A DNA stretch of 64,000 bases from contig NZ_JACWMX010000005.1 of NCBI RefSeq assembly GCF_014773245.1, positions 62,001 to 126,000 on the forward strand, written 5' to 3'. Numbering within the stretch: position 1 is the first letter of the stretch; each line of letters opens with the position of its first letter. Position numbers and translations under genes: made by a program. Below are positions 17,705 to 28,991 of the stretch, one piece after another. The notes under the pieces were generated by a model. The model worked only from the letters and a program-made list of their open reading frames with translations, did no database searches and had not been told where the DNA came from. The DNA is from Mucilaginibacter glaciei. Its GTDB lineage: Bacteria > Bacteroidota > Bacteroidia > Sphingobacteriales > Sphingobacteriaceae.

Positions 17705-18289
17705 ATGTACGATTATATTGATGGAAAATTAGCATTTAAAAGCCCTGCCCATGTTGTTTTAGATGCGGGTGGGGTTGGTTATTATATCAATATATCGTTA
17801 AATACCTACTCACAAATACCTGATGGCGAGCGGTGCAAGCTGTTTGTTTGGCTGCATGTAAAAGAAGACGCGCACACCCTTTATGGTTTTGCAAGCGAAG
17901 GCGAGCGCAGGCTTTTTCAGCACCTGATCTCCATATCGGGCATTGGGCCAAATACAGGCCGGATGATGCTGTCATCCATAACCCCTGCCGAGATCCAAGC
18001 CGCCATTGTACAGGGCAATGTAGCTTTGATACAACGCATTAAGGGCATCGGTCCAAAATCTGCACAGCGCATTATTTTAGAACTTCAGGATAAGCTACGT
18101 AAGGAAGGACCGGACACCCTAACCGTGATGCCTGCCTCTGCAACTGTTAAAGATGAGTCGCTTTCTGCACTGGTTATGCTGGGCTTTGCACGCAACACAG
18201 CCGAAAAAGTTCTCGACCAGGAAATTGCAAAATATAACGGTGTTTTAACCGTTGAACAGTTAATTAAGTTTGCGTTAAAAAGCTTATAA
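17705..18289 (+). CDS. ruvA: Holliday junction branch migration protein RuvA
   Basis: 194 residues, normal length. It has the N-terminal OB-fold (MYDYIDGKLAFKSPAHVVLD), two helix-hairpin-helix motifs (ISGIGPNTGRMML and IKGIGPKSAQRIILEL) and a small C-terminal domain that would contact RuvB. RuvA tetramers hold the Holliday junction open while RuvB drives branch migration. It sits 8 nt after maeB and 22 nt before sprA; the ruvA-sprA order is widespread in Bacteroidota. ruvB is not in the window. Confidence 0.96.
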   Translation: MYDYIDGKLAFKSPAHVVLDAGGVGYYINISLNTYSQIPDGERCKLFVWLHVKEDAHTLYGFASEGERRLFQHLISISGIGPNTGRMMLSSITPAEIQAAIVQGNVALIQRIKGIGPKSAQRIILELQDKLRKEGPDTLTVMPASATVKDESLSALVMLGFARNTAEKVLDQEIAKYNGVLTVEQLIKFALKSL

Positions 18290-18311
18290 TTACCTAACAT
18301 TTTTTTGCCCC

Positions 18312-21300
18312 TTGATTAGACTCTTTACTTATAGATTTCTTATAGGTACGCTCATAATTTCTGCATTTTTTTGCGGGCTTGGCGGGGTATATGCGCAGCA
18401 AACGCCGGTAAATGGCAATCAGCAACCACAATCAACACCGGTTAACGTTCAGCAAACGCCTGTTAATGGCATCCCCGGCAGCAGGGTTTTGCCCGGACCC
18501 AAACAGGTGGCCGCTACCCCAGCCAATAACACAGCCACAACCGCACGTGATACTTCAAAACCGCTAAAGTCTGCCCCTAAATTAACCAAAACCAAAAACC
18601 AGCAAATACGCGAGGGCAACTTTTTGTATGATCCGCCGGGCCTCATCCGCACTGTTGAGTACGACCCGCTTACCAACATGTACATTTTGTATGAGCGGGT
18701 GGGCAGCCTGCCTTACCGCGCCCCGCAATACTTAACCTACATGCAGTACCTGGCGTTGCAGCAAAAAGGGGTTAGGCGCGAGTACTTTAAACAACTGGCA
18801 GATAACTACGCGTATGACTCCCAGCAAGAGGGATTTATCCCGCAAATAAAGGTGCGGAGCAAAACCTTTGAACAGATCTTCGGCAGCTCGGTAATCGATA
18901 TCAGGCCGCAGGGGTCGGCAGAGGTGATAATGGCCGGGCAGATCAACAGTAATCAAAACCCGCTGTTCAATACCCGCCAGCGCAAGCAGTTTAATTTTAA
19001 TTTTGATCAGCGCATCCAGCTGAACGTTACGGGTAACATTGGCGATAAGTTAAAGATCACTACCAATTACAATACCGAAGCCCAGTTCCAGTTTGAGAAC
19101 CAGATCAAATTGGACTATACCGGCCACCCTGACGAGATTATTCAAAAAATTGAGGCCGGTACGGTTAGTTTGCCGTTGAGTACCACACTCATCAGCGGCA
19201 GCCAGGCACTATTTGGCGTTAAAACCAAGTTGAAATTCGGCAAGCTGGATATCACCAGTATTTTTTCGCAACAGCGGTCGCAATCAAAAAATATTACCAT
19301 TACCAACGGTTCGCAGCAGGGATACATCAATCTTACCCCGGCAGATTACGAGGCCAACAAGCACTTTTTCCTGTCGCAGTATTTTAGGAATAACTATAAT
19401 AGGGCGCTGGCCAATATCCCCATTATCAGCTCTAACATCAACATCACTAAAATAGAGGTGTGGACAACCAACCGTACCAACGTAACTACGGATTCGCGTG
19501 ATATCGTCGGCTTCCTTGACCTGGGCGAAAACAGGCCCTACAATAGCACACTGATACAAGGCGGTGCGGGCTTTAGCGGTTTACCCGCGGGGTTTAAAGG
19601 GCCTGGTTTTGTACAGCAATCTAACTCCTTGTTAAACAATTTGCCTGCCAATGCAAGGGTTACCAACTCTAATGATGTGGCCAACTATTTCCGCAGCACG
19701 GGCAGTACAGACAACTATGCCAAGCTTACCTATGCACGTAAACTGGTGCAGGGTAAAGAATATAACCTTTCACCGCAGTTAGGGTATATCTCCCTAAATT
19801 ATCCGCTGAATAACGACGAAGTTTTGGCGGTAGCCTACCAATACTCTTACAACGGGCAAACCTATCAGGTTGGGGAGTTTAGCAGCGATGTAGCGGTAGA
19901 TGTGGCTACACCAAAATCGCTGTTTGTAAAGTTGCTGAAAAATGAATTGCTGAAAACCAACCTGCCCACCTGGGACCTGATGATGAAGAACATTTATACT
20001 ACAGGCGCGTTCCAGATCAGCCCAACCAATTTTAAACTGAACATTAGCCGTTTGGATGATAAATCGGGGATTGAAAAAACCATCATGGACGAGGGGCAAA
20101 ACACTAAAAGCAAACGCTGGCTGCAACTAACCGGGCTGGATAACCTCGACCAGCAAAATGCGAAGAACCCCGATGGCTATTTTGACTTTTTAGAAGGGAT
20201 AACCATCGACTCACAGAACGGGCGCATTATGTTCCCGGTGATAGAACCCTTTGGCAGCGATCTGGCCCGGCAATTCACCGCAAGTGAGGCCGACCTGGCC
20301 GCCAGGTATGTTTACCAACCCCTTTATGATTCAACCAAAACCATCGCGCAGCAATTTTTCCCGAAACTTAACCGGTATCTGCTTAAGGGGACCTACACAT
20401 CGCAGGGCGGGTCGGAATATCAGTTAAATGCAGTTAACATCCCTCAGGGGTCGGTAGTGGTAACCGCCGGTACGCTAAGGCTGCAGGAGGGAACGGATTA
20501 CACTATTGATTACAGTGCAGGCCGTATACGGGTATTAAACCAGGCGCTCTTATCTTCGGGCCAGCCAATTAATATAAAATTAGAGAATAACGAGCTTTTC
20601 GGTGTTCAGCAGAAGTCGTTATACGGGTCGAGGTTCGATTATAGGGTAAACCCCAAACTGGCCTTAGGCGCTACCATTATGCACCTGACCGAGCAGCCTA
20701 TTACTCAAAATGAAATAGTAGGCGAGGAATCTATATCTAATACCATTTGGGGTGCCGATGTAAACTACAGTTCGGAATCCAGGTTTTTAACCAAACTGGT
20801 AGATAAGATCCCGTTCATCCATACCAAAGTACCATCGACAGTGAATTTTAGCGGTGAGTTTGCCAAGCTGGTGCCCGGCAGTCCCGGGGCCTTAAACTTT
20901 GCGGGTTCAAAAAATGGCACATCCTACCTGGACGATTTTGAAAATAGCCGCTCTATCATCGATATTAAAAGTGCTATTAACTGGCAAATAGCGGGTACGC
21001 CTCAAATGTTCGCGGAGTCGCAGGTGTTTAACGACCTTAGTTATGGTTATAACCGCGCACGTTTGGCCTTCTATAATATCGACCCGATATTTTACACCAG
21101 TTCGGGCACTATTCCTCTCAACCGTAGCGAATTATCCAACCATTATGTAAGGCAGGTTATTGAGCAGGAGGTGTTTCCGTTTAAACAATCTGTAACCGGC
21201 CAGCCGCTTAGTTTGCCTACTTTAAACCTTGCCTTTTACCCAACTGTACGTGGCCCATACAACTATGCTACTACAGGCATCAACAGCGATGGTACCTTGC

Positions 21301-24300
21301 AAAACCCGCGCAACCGCTGGGGGGGCATTTTCCGTAAGCTGGAAACCAATGATTTTGAATCGTTAAACGTGGGTTACATCGAATTTTGGATGATGGATCC
21401 ATTCATTTACAAACCGGCCTCGGCAGGTGGCGACCTTTACTTTAACCTGGGTAGTGTTTCTGAAGATATTTTGAAGGACGGGCGCAAAAGTTTAGAGAAC
21501 AGCCTGCCGGTTGATGGCACTACCGATAAAACAGACGAAACCGTTTGGGGCAGGGTATCAAAACTGCAACCGGTTATAAACGCTTTTGATAATAACCCCG
21601 ATTCGCGCAAGTTGCAGGATATAGGTTTGGATGGTTTGAACGATGCGGATGAGAATACCAAGTTTTCAAGTTTTGTTGCGCAGGCCAAAGCAGTATTGAG
21701 CCCCACTGCTGCAACTACGCTGGCAACAGATCCCTCGTCAGATAATTACCAATATTATCAGGGTCCCGCTTTAGATGCTGCCCGTGCGGGGATCCTTGAC
21801 CGTTACAGCCGCTACAACGGTACGGAAGGTAACTCTAAAACTGCCGAGCAATCGCAGGCGGATTTAGGGTTACAAACTTCGGCATCTACTTCACTGCCAG
21901 ATGGGGAGGATATAAACCGTGATAACAACATGAGCCAAACGGACGAATACTTTCAATACAAAGTATCCGTGCGCCCGCAGGACCTGATGGTTGGGCAAAA
22001 TTTTATAAACGATAAGGTAACCTCGCAGGTTAAGCTGGCCGACGGTACCACGCAGGCAGTTACCTGGTATCAGTTCAGGATCCCGATAAACGATTACCAG
22101 GGTAAAGTGGGCAACATTCAGGATTTTAAGGCCATCCGTTTTATGCGGATGTTCATGACCAATTTTGCCGATACGTCTATACTGCGTTTTGCTACCCTGC
22201 AGCTGGTGCGCGGCGAGTGGCGCACCTTTAATGCCGAAAATAACCCGATAAACATCATAGCCGATCCTAATATTGTCACCCCTACCATTGACAACTCGAC
22301 CCTTGATGTACAGGCCGTAAATATTGAAGAGAATGGTAACCGTACACCTATCCCTTATGTGGTGCCGCCGGGTATTAACCGTCAGCGTAACTATAACAAC
22401 CTGCAAACCGATACCAAGCTGAACGAGCAGTCATTAGCCTTGAATGTTGCGCAGCTTCGCGATGGGTATTCGAGGGCAGCATTCCGTACGTTCTATAACG
22501 ATTTGCGGTCATACAAGCGCATCCAAATGTTTATTCACGCAGAGGGCGACCAGCTAAAGGACAACGACCTGAACGCATTTGTACGCCTGGGTGTCGACTA
22601 TCAGGATAATTACTACGAGTACGAAGTGCCTCTGGCTATTACACAACCCGGCACCCGCGACCCGGGTGCCATATGGCCGGCAGCTAACGAACTGGATTTG
22701 CAATTGTCTATTTTGATAGATGCCAAGCTTGCCCGTAACAATGCCAAATTGAACGGACAACCATGGCCGTTTACGGTGCCCTTTACCTATACCGATGGGC
22801 GCAATAAGGTAACCATTAAAGGCCAGCCCGATTTGAGCCGCTTGCGTGCCATTATGCTTGGGGTACGTAACCCTTATAAACCCATAACTCCCGGCGACGA
22901 TGGTTTGGATAAAACAGGTGCTGTTTGGTTTGACGAGTTGCGACTGACAGATTTTGATCAGCGTGGGGGGTGGGCAGCAACCGGCAGGTTTGATGCCGCA
23001 CTGGCCGATTTTGGTAACCTGACCGTAGCCGGCAGCAAAAGCACTATCGGTTTTGGTTCAATAGACTCGCGCGTCAGCGACCGCAGCCGCAGCGATAACC
23101 AGGTAATAGATGTGAGCGGCAGCCTGGAGCTGGGCAAATTCTTCCCTGAGAAAAGCGGGATCAAGATCCCTGCTTATGTAAATTACTCCACCCAAAAAAG
23201 CACACCGCAATATGATCCCGGCTCGCCGGATGTGGAGCTGAAAAAATCATTGGCCGCTGCACCGAGCAGTAAAGCCCGTGATTCGATCAAGAATGTAACG
23301 GTTGATTATACCGTGCGCAAGAGCATTAACTTCACTAACGTACATAAAGAGCGCACCAACTCTGCAGCCAATAATCATGTTTGGGATATAGAGAACTTTA
23401 GCGCCACTTATGCCTACACCGAGTACCAGCACCACGACTTTATTGTGGAGAACGATTTCTCGAAAACCTACCGCGCTGCGCTGAATTATAATTATACCAA
23501 TCAGCCTAAATACTATTCGCCCTTTGCAAAGCGCATAAAGAGCAACTTATTGGCCCTTGCCAGAGATATTAACTTTAGCATCCTGCCATCGCGGTTGAAT
23601 TTCAGCATCAACTTTGATCGTTTTTATTCAGAGAATACTTTAAGGAACAACGACCCTAACAACTTTATCCCGATCCCCACCAGCTTTAACAAGAATTTTA
23701 ATATTACCCGTGTTTACGGCATTGGCTGGAATTTGTCAAAATCACTTCAAATGGATATCGATGCCACCAACCTGTCGGTAGTTGATGAACCCGCCGGCCG
23801 CCTGAATGGCTTAAAGCGCGATACGCTGTGGGAAAACCTGAAACGTTTAGGACGCACCACCAACTATAACCACACCATTAATTTTAACTATACAACCCCG
23901 ATAAATAAAATCCCGGGGCTGGACTGGACGGCGTTACTGGCCCGCTACAGTACTCATTTTAACTGGCAAAGCCAGCCCGAGTTTTCTATTAACGACCCTA
24001 CTTACAATATTGGTAACAGCATCCAAAACTCGCGCAGCATCCAGCTAAACCCAACTTTAAACTTTAACGGTTTGTACAATAAATTTAGGAGCTTGCGCAA
24101 AAACAACAACAGCGACCAGGGCGGTGTAGGCAAATTTCTACTGAATATTATAACGGGTATAAAAAACATTAACGGTACTTACACCCGTACCGAAGGTACC
24201 TTCCTGCCGGGCTATTTGCCGCAATCGAACCTGTTTGGGCAGGATCTTACCTATGATGCACCGGGTATTGGCTTTTTGATTGGCAGCCAGGCAGATTTGC

Positions 24301-25487
24301 GAAACAAGGCCGTTGCCAACGGCTGGATCACTACCGACACCCTGCAAAACCAGCTTTACGTAAAGACATTTACCGAAGACATTCGCCTGCGCAGCATTAT
24401 CGAACCTGTAAAGGATCTGCGGATAGAACTGATCGGTTTCCGCGTGCAGGACAGGAATTATCAAACTAATTTCAAGTATCTGGCTACTACCAATAGCATT
24501 GAAAACCTAAGCCCGGTTACATCGGGTACTTACAGTGTGTCTATCTTGTCCATCGCCACGGCGTTCTCAAAAAGCTCTGGTATTAGTAATACGTCGGGCG
24601 TTTTTCAACAATTCTTAGCAAACAGGCAGGTTATCTCGCAAAAGTTGGGGCAGGCCAACGGTAACTCGACAGGCACTACCGGTGGTTATGCTGACGGCTA
24701 CGGACCTAACGCGCAAAACGTTTTGGTGCCGGCCTTCCTGGCGGCGTACACAGGTAAAAGCGCAAGTGCATCAACCCTTAATCAATTCCCTAATATCCCT
24801 ATCCCTAACTGGCAGATCACTTATAACGGCTTAAGTAAGCTGCCATTCTTTGCAGAATTATTTGATTCTTTTGATATTAAACATGGCTACCGCTCGTCAT
24901 ATAACGTGAATAGTTATACTACCCTTTTGCAATACCAGGAAACCGGTGGTAAGGTAAGTTCAAGGGATGTGAATAATGATTTTCTGCCTTTTTACCAGTT
25001 TTCGCAGGTGAGCATCTTTGAGCAGTTTGTCCCTTTGTTTGGTGCCGATGTGCGTTTCAAGAACAGCATGACCGCCAACTTCGAGTACCGCAAAACACGT
25101 TCACTTAGCCTGAGTTTACTTAACAGCCAGCTGGCCCAGCAGGATGAGAATATTTTGGTGTTTGGATTTGGCTATCGCCCAAAAAACTTCCGGATGCCGT
25201 TCGGGCTTTTTGGTACCGGTGCCCGCACCAATAATGATGTTAACTTTAAGCTGGATGTAGCTGTACGCGATAATAAGACATTGATCTACCGTGCCGATAT
25301 TGCTGCTGCCGAGATCTCATCAGGCGCACAAAATATTACCTTGAGGCCATCGATAGATTACGTTATCAACCAGCGGTTTAACCTTAATTTGTTTTACGAT
25401 AGCAACATTACCCGGCCATATACCTCCCAAACATTCAATACGGCATTTACTAATTTCGGTATCAACTTAAAATTACTGTTGCAGTAG
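18312..25487 (+). CDS. sprA: Cell-surface protein SprA, type IX secretion outer-membrane translocon
   Basis: 2391 residues, the size of known SprA proteins, which form the very large 36-strand outer-membrane barrel of the type IX secretion system and are needed for gliding in Flavobacterium. A signal peptide (FLIGTLIISAFFCGLGGVYA) ends near residue 28. A Pro/Thr/Asn-rich linker follows, then a conserved start (REGNFLYDPPG), long beta-rich stretches with alternating Asn/Tyr/Arg, and a C-terminal barrel-type strand (AFTNFGINLKLLLQ). The start is TTG at 18312, with TTTG four bases upstream. It probably shares the maeB-ruvA transcript. Other type IX genes (porV, gldKLMN) are not in the window. 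Confidence 0.95.
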   Translation: MIRLFTYRFLIGTLIISAFFCGLGGVYAQQTPVNGNQQPQSTPVNVQQTPVNGIPGSRVLPGPKQVAATPANNTATTARDTSKPLKSAPKLTKTKNQQIREGNFLYDPPGLIRTVEYDPLTNMYILYERVGSLPYRAPQYLTYMQYLALQQKGVRREYFKQLADNYAYDSQQEGFIPQIKVRSKTFEQIFGSSVIDIRPQGSAEVIMAGQINSNQNPLFNTRQRKQFNFNFDQRIQLNVTGNIGDKLKITTNYNTEAQFQFENQIKLDYTGHPDEIIQKIEAGTVSLPLSTTLISGSQALFGVKTKLKFGKLDITSIFSQQRSQSKNITITNGSQQGYINLTPADYEANKHFFLSQYFRNNYNRALANIPIISSNINITKIEVWTTNRTNVTTDSRDIVGFLDLGENRPYNSTLIQGGAGFSGLPAGFKGPGFVQQSNSLLNNLPANARVTNSNDVANYFRSTGSTDNYAKLTYARKLVQGKEYNLSPQLGYISLNYPLNNDEVLAVAYQYSYNGQTYQVGEFSSDVAVDVATPKSLFVKLLKNELLKTNLPTWDLMMKNIYTTGAFQISPTNFKLNISRLDDKSGIEKTIMDEGQNTKSKRWLQLTGLDNLDQQNAKNPDGYFDFLEGITIDSQNGRIMFPVIEPFGSDLARQFTASEADLAARYVYQPLYDSTKTIAQQFFPKLNRYLLKGTYTSQGGSEYQLNAVNIPQGSVVVTAGTLRLQEGTDYTIDYSAGRIRVLNQALLSSGQPINIKLENNELFGVQQKSLYGSRFDYRVNPKLALGATIMHLTEQPITQNEIVGEESISNTIWGADVNYSSESRFLTKLVDKIPFIHTKVPSTVNFSGEFAKLVPGSPGALNFAGSKNGTSYLDDFENSRSIIDIKSAINWQIAGTPQMFAESQVFNDLSYGYNRARLAFYNIDPIFYTSSGTIPLNRSELSNHYVRQVIEQEVFPFKQSVTGQPLSLPTLNLAFYPTVRGPYNYATTGINSDGTLQNPRNRWGGIFRKLETNDFESLNVGYIEFWMMDPFIYKPASAGGDLYFNLGSVSEDILKDGRKSLENSLPVDGTTDKTDETVWGRVSKLQPVINAFDNNPDSRKLQDIGLDGLNDADENTKFSSFVAQAKAVLSPTAATTLATDPSSDNYQYYQGPALDAARAGILDRYSRYNGTEGNSKTAEQSQADLGLQTSASTSLPDGEDINRDNNMSQTDEYFQYKVSVRPQDLMVGQNFINDKVTSQVKLADGTTQAVTWYQFRIPINDYQGKVGNIQDFKAIRFMRMFMTNFADTSILRFATLQLVRGEWRTFNAENNPINIIADPNIVTPTIDNSTLDVQAVNIEENGNRTPIPYVVPPGINRQRNYNNLQTDTKLNEQSLALNVAQLRDGYSRAAFRTFYNDLRSYKRIQMFIHAEGDQLKDNDLNAFVRLGVDYQDNYYEYEVPLAITQPGTRDPGAIWPAANELDLQLSILIDAKLARNNAKLNGQPWPFTVPFTYTDGRNKVTIKGQPDLSRLRAIMLGVRNPYKPITPGDDGLDKTGAVWFDELRLTDFDQRGGWAATGRFDAALADFGNLTVAGSKSTIGFGSIDSRVSDRSRSDNQVIDVSGSLELGKFFPEKSGIKIPAYVNYSTQKSTPQYDPGSPDVELKKSLAAAPSSKARDSIKNVTVDYTVRKSINFTNVHKERTNSAANNHVWDIENFSATYAYTEYQHHDFIVENDFSKTYRAALNYNYTNQPKYYSPFAKRIKSNLLALARDINFSILPSRLNFSINFDRFYSENTLRNNDPNNFIPIPTSFNKNFNITRVYGIGWNLSKSLQMDIDATNLSVVDEPAGRLNGLKRDTLWENLKRLGRTTNYNHTINFNYTTPINKIPGLDWTALLARYSTHFNWQSQPEFSINDPTYNIGNSIQNSRSIQLNPTLNFNGLYNKFRSLRKNNNSDQGGVGKFLLNIITGIKNINGTYTRTEGTFLPGYLPQSNLFGQDLTYDAPGIGFLIGSQADLRNKAVANGWITTDTLQNQLYVKTFTEDIRLRSIIEPVKDLRIELIGFRVQDRNYQTNFKYLATTNSIENLSPVTSGTYSVSILSIATAFSKSSGISNTSGVFQQFLANRQVISQKLGQANGNSTGTTGGYADGYGPNAQNVLVPAFLAAYTGKSASASTLNQFPNIPIPNWQITYNGLSKLPFFAELFDSFDIKHGYRSSYNVNSYTTLLQYQETGGKVSSRDVNNDFLPFYQFSQVSIFEQFVPLFGADVRFKNSMTANFEYRKTRSLSLSLLNSQLAQQDENILVFGFGYRPKNFRMPFGLFGTGARTNNDVNFKLDVAVRDNKTLIYRADIAAAEISSGAQNITLRPSIDYVINQRFNLNLFYDSNITRPYTSQTFNTAFTNFGINLKLLLQ

Positions 25488-25543
25488 GTGCACTTAAGCG
25501 TTACCTGTTAAATATCCTTAAATAAGCGCGTTTCCGAATCATA

Positions 25544-27382
25544 TTATTGGCCTGGTTCGGCAAGCTCTCTTCGTTGCCTGGCCATTTTTTTGTTTTTGCG
25601 GTTCAAGCGGCGTTGGGTACGTTTGCGTACGCGTTCTTTTTTATCAATGGCTTTTTGAATTTTCTTCTTTTCGTGGTTGTCCATCTTTGCCCTAACATCT
25701 TTCTCTTTGGCCGCACCTAAACCCACGCAAGGTTTAAGTCCGCTGAGCAAGGCCTGCCAAACCGTTTTAAAGAATGGCGAAGTAAGCGGGCGAACATACG
25801 ATACGTATGCTGTACGCGGCAAGGTGCCGGGTTTATTAGGGTTATCATGTTCTATCACAAGGGAGTTGGCGAACAGCGACGCCAGTGTTTTTTTTGAATA
25901 CCCTTTGTTCGCAGTGTCGGGCCGGAGCAGGTTTACCTTTAGGTTCTCATACAACAAACTTACGTTGCCCGTGGTTGTTTTATTGGTGGCATGCAGGTCA
26001 AAATCAATACTATTAACCTTGCCAGATGTTATTTTAACCATGGCCAGCGGCATTGCTGCCTTGTTTACACGTGGCAGATCGAACATCCCCATGTGGCCTT
26101 TATAGCTGTAACTATTATCAGCATTGGTTAGGTCAAAAGTAAACTGCAGCCTCAGGCGGCCGCGCTCCATAAACAAGGTGTTGAGGCGTGCAGTGGCGAG
26201 CGGGTGTTTTTTGACGGAATCGGTATTGTTGGTCAAATTGATAAACTGGCCGCTTGTATTATTAAAGGTAATGGTGCCAACCTTTTTAGATCTTTTATTG
26301 TACTCGTTGTAAAGCACATTTATATCATTTATGGCAAGGGTATCAATATTAAAGGCAGTTTTGATTTTTTTTATAGCAACGTGCGGAAAAGTAACTACCC
26401 TATCTGTCGTTTGTGTGACGCCATTTGGGTTGCTGTATATAGCCAGCGTTCCTGTGCTTAACATTACATTGGCCGCGTTAAAACTGCGGTATTTGTGATA
26501 GTTTAAAAAATCGAAGTGGTTTACCTGTAACGAATCTAACCGTATGGTGAAGCGGTCGGCTTTGGTGTCATCAAAAAACTGAATGGGGGTAAGGGGTTGT
26601 AATACAAGTCCTTCTATATTCAATCGGGAAGTTTTGGTAGATAACTTAGCCGATTTTACCGAATAAGTATATAAACCATTTGCCGATTTACCGGTATAGT
26701 TATAAAGCTCTGTTGTGATATCTGCACAATATAATAACCTGGAACGATCTGTTTGCGTTGCCGAGTCTATCAGCAGGTCGGTAGCCTTCAAATTCATTTC
26801 TTTCAATTCAGATACCGCTGGTTTTTTGCCAGAATAGTTGATGTACTTAAACTTTACATCATTTAAATATATCTCGCCTACGTGTATCAACTTTAAACTT
26901 TTATTGATCTTTTGCCAAACCGTTCTGCTATCTGCGCCTACGGTATCTTTGGTATGGTTTACCCGGAAACTCACCTGCAGTTCGGGCGCGCTTAAAGTTA
27001 TGCGGCCTATATTAAGTTTATTTTTAAAGTAAAGGCTAAACGGATGGATGCGCGACAGCACCAGTTTTTTTACGTTTAATTCATATAAATTATTGGGGGC
27101 CAAGCCTTGTTTCCTTTTGCGGTTATAAACCGCCGTATCGGGCCGCAGCTTAATGTTATAGATCACAATTTCGCCCTTGATAATGTGCAGGTCGGCGTGG
27201 GCAAAATCTACTTTATATAGGCTGTCGGTATTGGTAAGTACACCGCTTTTTACCTTCTCGGCCAATATGGGCGACCAGTACCGGTTGATAAGCAACGCCG
27301 GCAGCAGCACCAGGATAACCAATGCCAGTAAAATACCGAATGTTATTTTTTGCCACTTATGTTTCAGAAACTTTAACGCCAT
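25544..27382 (-). CDS. AsmA-like/DUF748-type envelope protein with basic C-terminal tail
   Basis: 612 residues from the ATG at 27382; a GTG at 27418 would add 12 residues. One N-terminal membrane helix (FGILLALVILVLLPALLI) is followed by a long beta-rich periplasmic chain with repeated short strands (DLHIIKGEIVIYNIKLR, IGRITLSAPELQVSFRV). This is the look of AsmA/TamB-like repeating-beta-groove proteins, which act in lipid transport or outer-membrane assembly. The last ~45 residues are very rich in Lys and Arg (KKKIQKAIDKKERVRKR), which is odd for a periplasmic end. It stands alone, convergent with sprA and divergent from miaB. The family call is tentative. Confidence 0.6.
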   Translation of the reverse strand: MALKFLKHKWQKITFGILLALVILVLLPALLINRYWSPILAEKVKSGVLTNTDSLYKVDFAHADLHIIKGEIVIYNIKLRPDTAVYNRKRKQGLAPNNLYELNVKKLVLSRIHPFSLYFKNKLNIGRITLSAPELQVSFRVNHTKDTVGADSRTVWQKINKSLKLIHVGEIYLNDVKFKYINYSGKKPAVSELKEMNLKATDLLIDSATQTDRSRLLYCADITTELYNYTGKSANGLYTYSVKSAKLSTKTSRLNIEGLVLQPLTPIQFFDDTKADRFTIRLDSLQVNHFDFLNYHKYRSFNAANVMLSTGTLAIYSNPNGVTQTTDRVVTFPHVAIKKIKTAFNIDTLAINDINVLYNEYNKRSKKVGTITFNNTSGQFINLTNNTDSVKKHPLATARLNTLFMERGRLRLQFTFDLTNADNSYSYKGHMGMFDLPRVNKAAMPLAMVKITSGKVNSIDFDLHATNKTTTGNVSLLYENLKVNLLRPDTANKGYSKKTLASLFANSLVIEHDNPNKPGTLPRTAYVSYVRPLTSPFFKTVWQALLSGLKPCVGLGAAKEKDVRAKMDNHEKKKIQKAIDKKERVRKRTQRRLNRKNKKMARQRRELAEPGQ

Positions 27383-27509
27383 TAATAACCCTGTTTTAGA
27401 TAAAGGCTCGCTGTCCACGGCCTATTGTGCATGTGTAAGTTTATTACAACAGCAAAGTGATGATTTTGTTAAACGCTGACAAACTGTCATCCAATATATA
27501 AAATTATTG

Positions 27510-27517
27510 TATTTTTG
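27510..27517 (+). promoter_or_regulatory. Promoter -7 box of miaB
   Basis: TATTTTTG fully matches TAnnTTTG and ends 22 nt before the miaB ATG, giving a leader of about 15-20 nt. No clear -33 TTG at the expected spacing. Confidence 0.6.
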
Positions 27518-27539
27518 CGGTTCAATTTTTTAAATAACG

Positions 27540-28991
27540 ATGGATTTGCTTATTCAGGATAAAGTGCAGGACGAGAGCAGGCAGGGCGAGGCTTTAATAT
27601 TAGAGCCGGTTGTTGGTAAAAACAACGGCCGTAAGCTATATATTGAAAGTTATGGCTGCGCTATGAACTTTAGCGATAGCGAAATTGTAGCCTCTATTTT
27701 ATCAGAAAAAGGGTTTGAAACCACATCAGATTTTAATAACGCCGATGTGATATTTATCAATACCTGTTCTATCCGTGAGAACGCCGAAGTACGGGTACGT
27801 AACCGTTTAAAGGAATTTGCGGGTGCAAAATCACGCAACCCAGGGATGGTAGTTGGCGTTTTGGGCTGCATGGCCGAGCGTTTAAAAGCTAAATTTTTAG
27901 AAGAAGAAAAACTGGTAGATGTTGTTGTAGGCCCCGATGCTTACCGCGACCTGCCAAACTTAATAGAGCAGGTTGACGGTGGCCAGCGTGCGGTAAACGT
28001 GCTGTTGAGCCGCGAAGAAACCTATGCAGACATTAGCCCCGTTCGTTTAAACAGCAACGGTATTAATGCCTTTGTATCTATTATGCGGGGCTGCGATAAC
28101 ATGTGTTCGTTTTGCGTGGTGCCATTTACCCGCGGCCGCGAACGTAGCCGCGATGCCCACTCGGTAGTTGCAGAATGTAAGGACCTTTTTGACAAAGGAT
28201 ACCGCGAGGTTACTTTGCTGGGCCAGAATGTAGATTCATATAAATGGAGCGCGCCCATAGCGGAAGGTGGCGAGCAATTGGCAGTTGGCAGTGAAGTGCA
28301 GATCGTGAATTTTGCTAATCTTTTAGAAATGGTAGCCTTGGTTAGTCCGGAGCTGCGTGTTCGCTTTTCAACATCACACCCTAAAGATATTACCGATGAG
28401 GTTTTAGAGACCATTGCCAAATACGAGAATATTTGTAATTACATACACTTGCCGGTGCAAAGTGGTAACAGCCGGGTGTTGGATATCATGAACCGTACTT
28501 ATGACCGTGAGTGGTATATGAACAGAATAGATGCCATCCGCAGGCTAATCCCGGATTGCGCTATATCTACAGATGTGATCACCGGTTTTTGCACCGAGAC
28601 AGACGAGGAGCATAACGATACCGTAACCATGATGGATTATGTGAAATACGATTTTGCCTACATGTTTAAATACAGCGAAAGGCCGGGCACTTTAGCCGCA
28701 AAGCGTTATGCGGATGATACTCCGGAGAGTGTTAAACAAAGCAGGTTAGCTCAAATCGTAGCCAAACAGCAGGAGTATTCATTTTACAGGATGCAGGCGC
28801 GTATTGGTAAGGTGGAGAAGGTATTGATTGAAGGCTTCTCCAAAAAATCAAACAACGACTATTGCGGCCGCAGCGATCAGAATGCGATGGTGATATTCCC
28901 GGTGAGTGAAAACTACAAGCCAGGCCAGTACGTTAACGTGTTGGTAGAGCGTACCACATCCGCTACGCTGATAGGAAGAATTGTAGAATAG
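27540..28991 (+). CDS. miaB: tRNA-2-methylthio-N6-dimethylallyladenosine synthase MiaB
   Basis: 483 residues, a full-length methylthiotransferase. The UPF0004 domain carries cluster cysteines C40, C76 and C110. The radical-SAM domain has C185, C189 and C192 ([10 protein letters not shown]). The C-terminal TRAM domain ends the protein ([18 protein letters not shown]). The enzyme adds the methylthio group to i6A37 in tRNAs reading UNN codons. It has a good promoter, and its 3' flank holds the repeat-bounded S23 pseudogene that separates it from the sigma-54 activator. Confidence 0.96.
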   Translation: MDLLIQDKVQDESRQGEALILEPVVGKNNGRKLYIESYGCAMNFSDSEIVASILSEKGFETTSDFNNADVIFINTCSIRENAEVRVRNRLKEFAGAKSRNPGMVVGVLGCMAERLKAKFLEEEKLVDVVVGPDAYRDLPNLIEQVDGGQRAVNVLLSREETYADISPVRLNSNGINAFVSIMRGCDNMCSFCVVPFTRGRERSRDAHSVVAECKDLFDKGYREVTLLGQNVDSYKWSAPIAEGGEQLAVGSEVQIVNFANLLEMVALVSPELRVRFSTSHPKDITDEVLETIAKYENICNYIHLPVQSGNSRVLDIMNRTYDREWYMNRIDAIRRLIPDCAISTDVITGFCTETDEEHNDTVTMMDYVKYDFAYMFKYSERPGTLAAKRYADDTPESVKQSRLAQIVAKQQEYSFYRMQARIGKVEKVLIEGFSKKSNNDYCGRSDQNAMVIFPVSENYKPGQYVNVLVERTTSATLIGRIVE

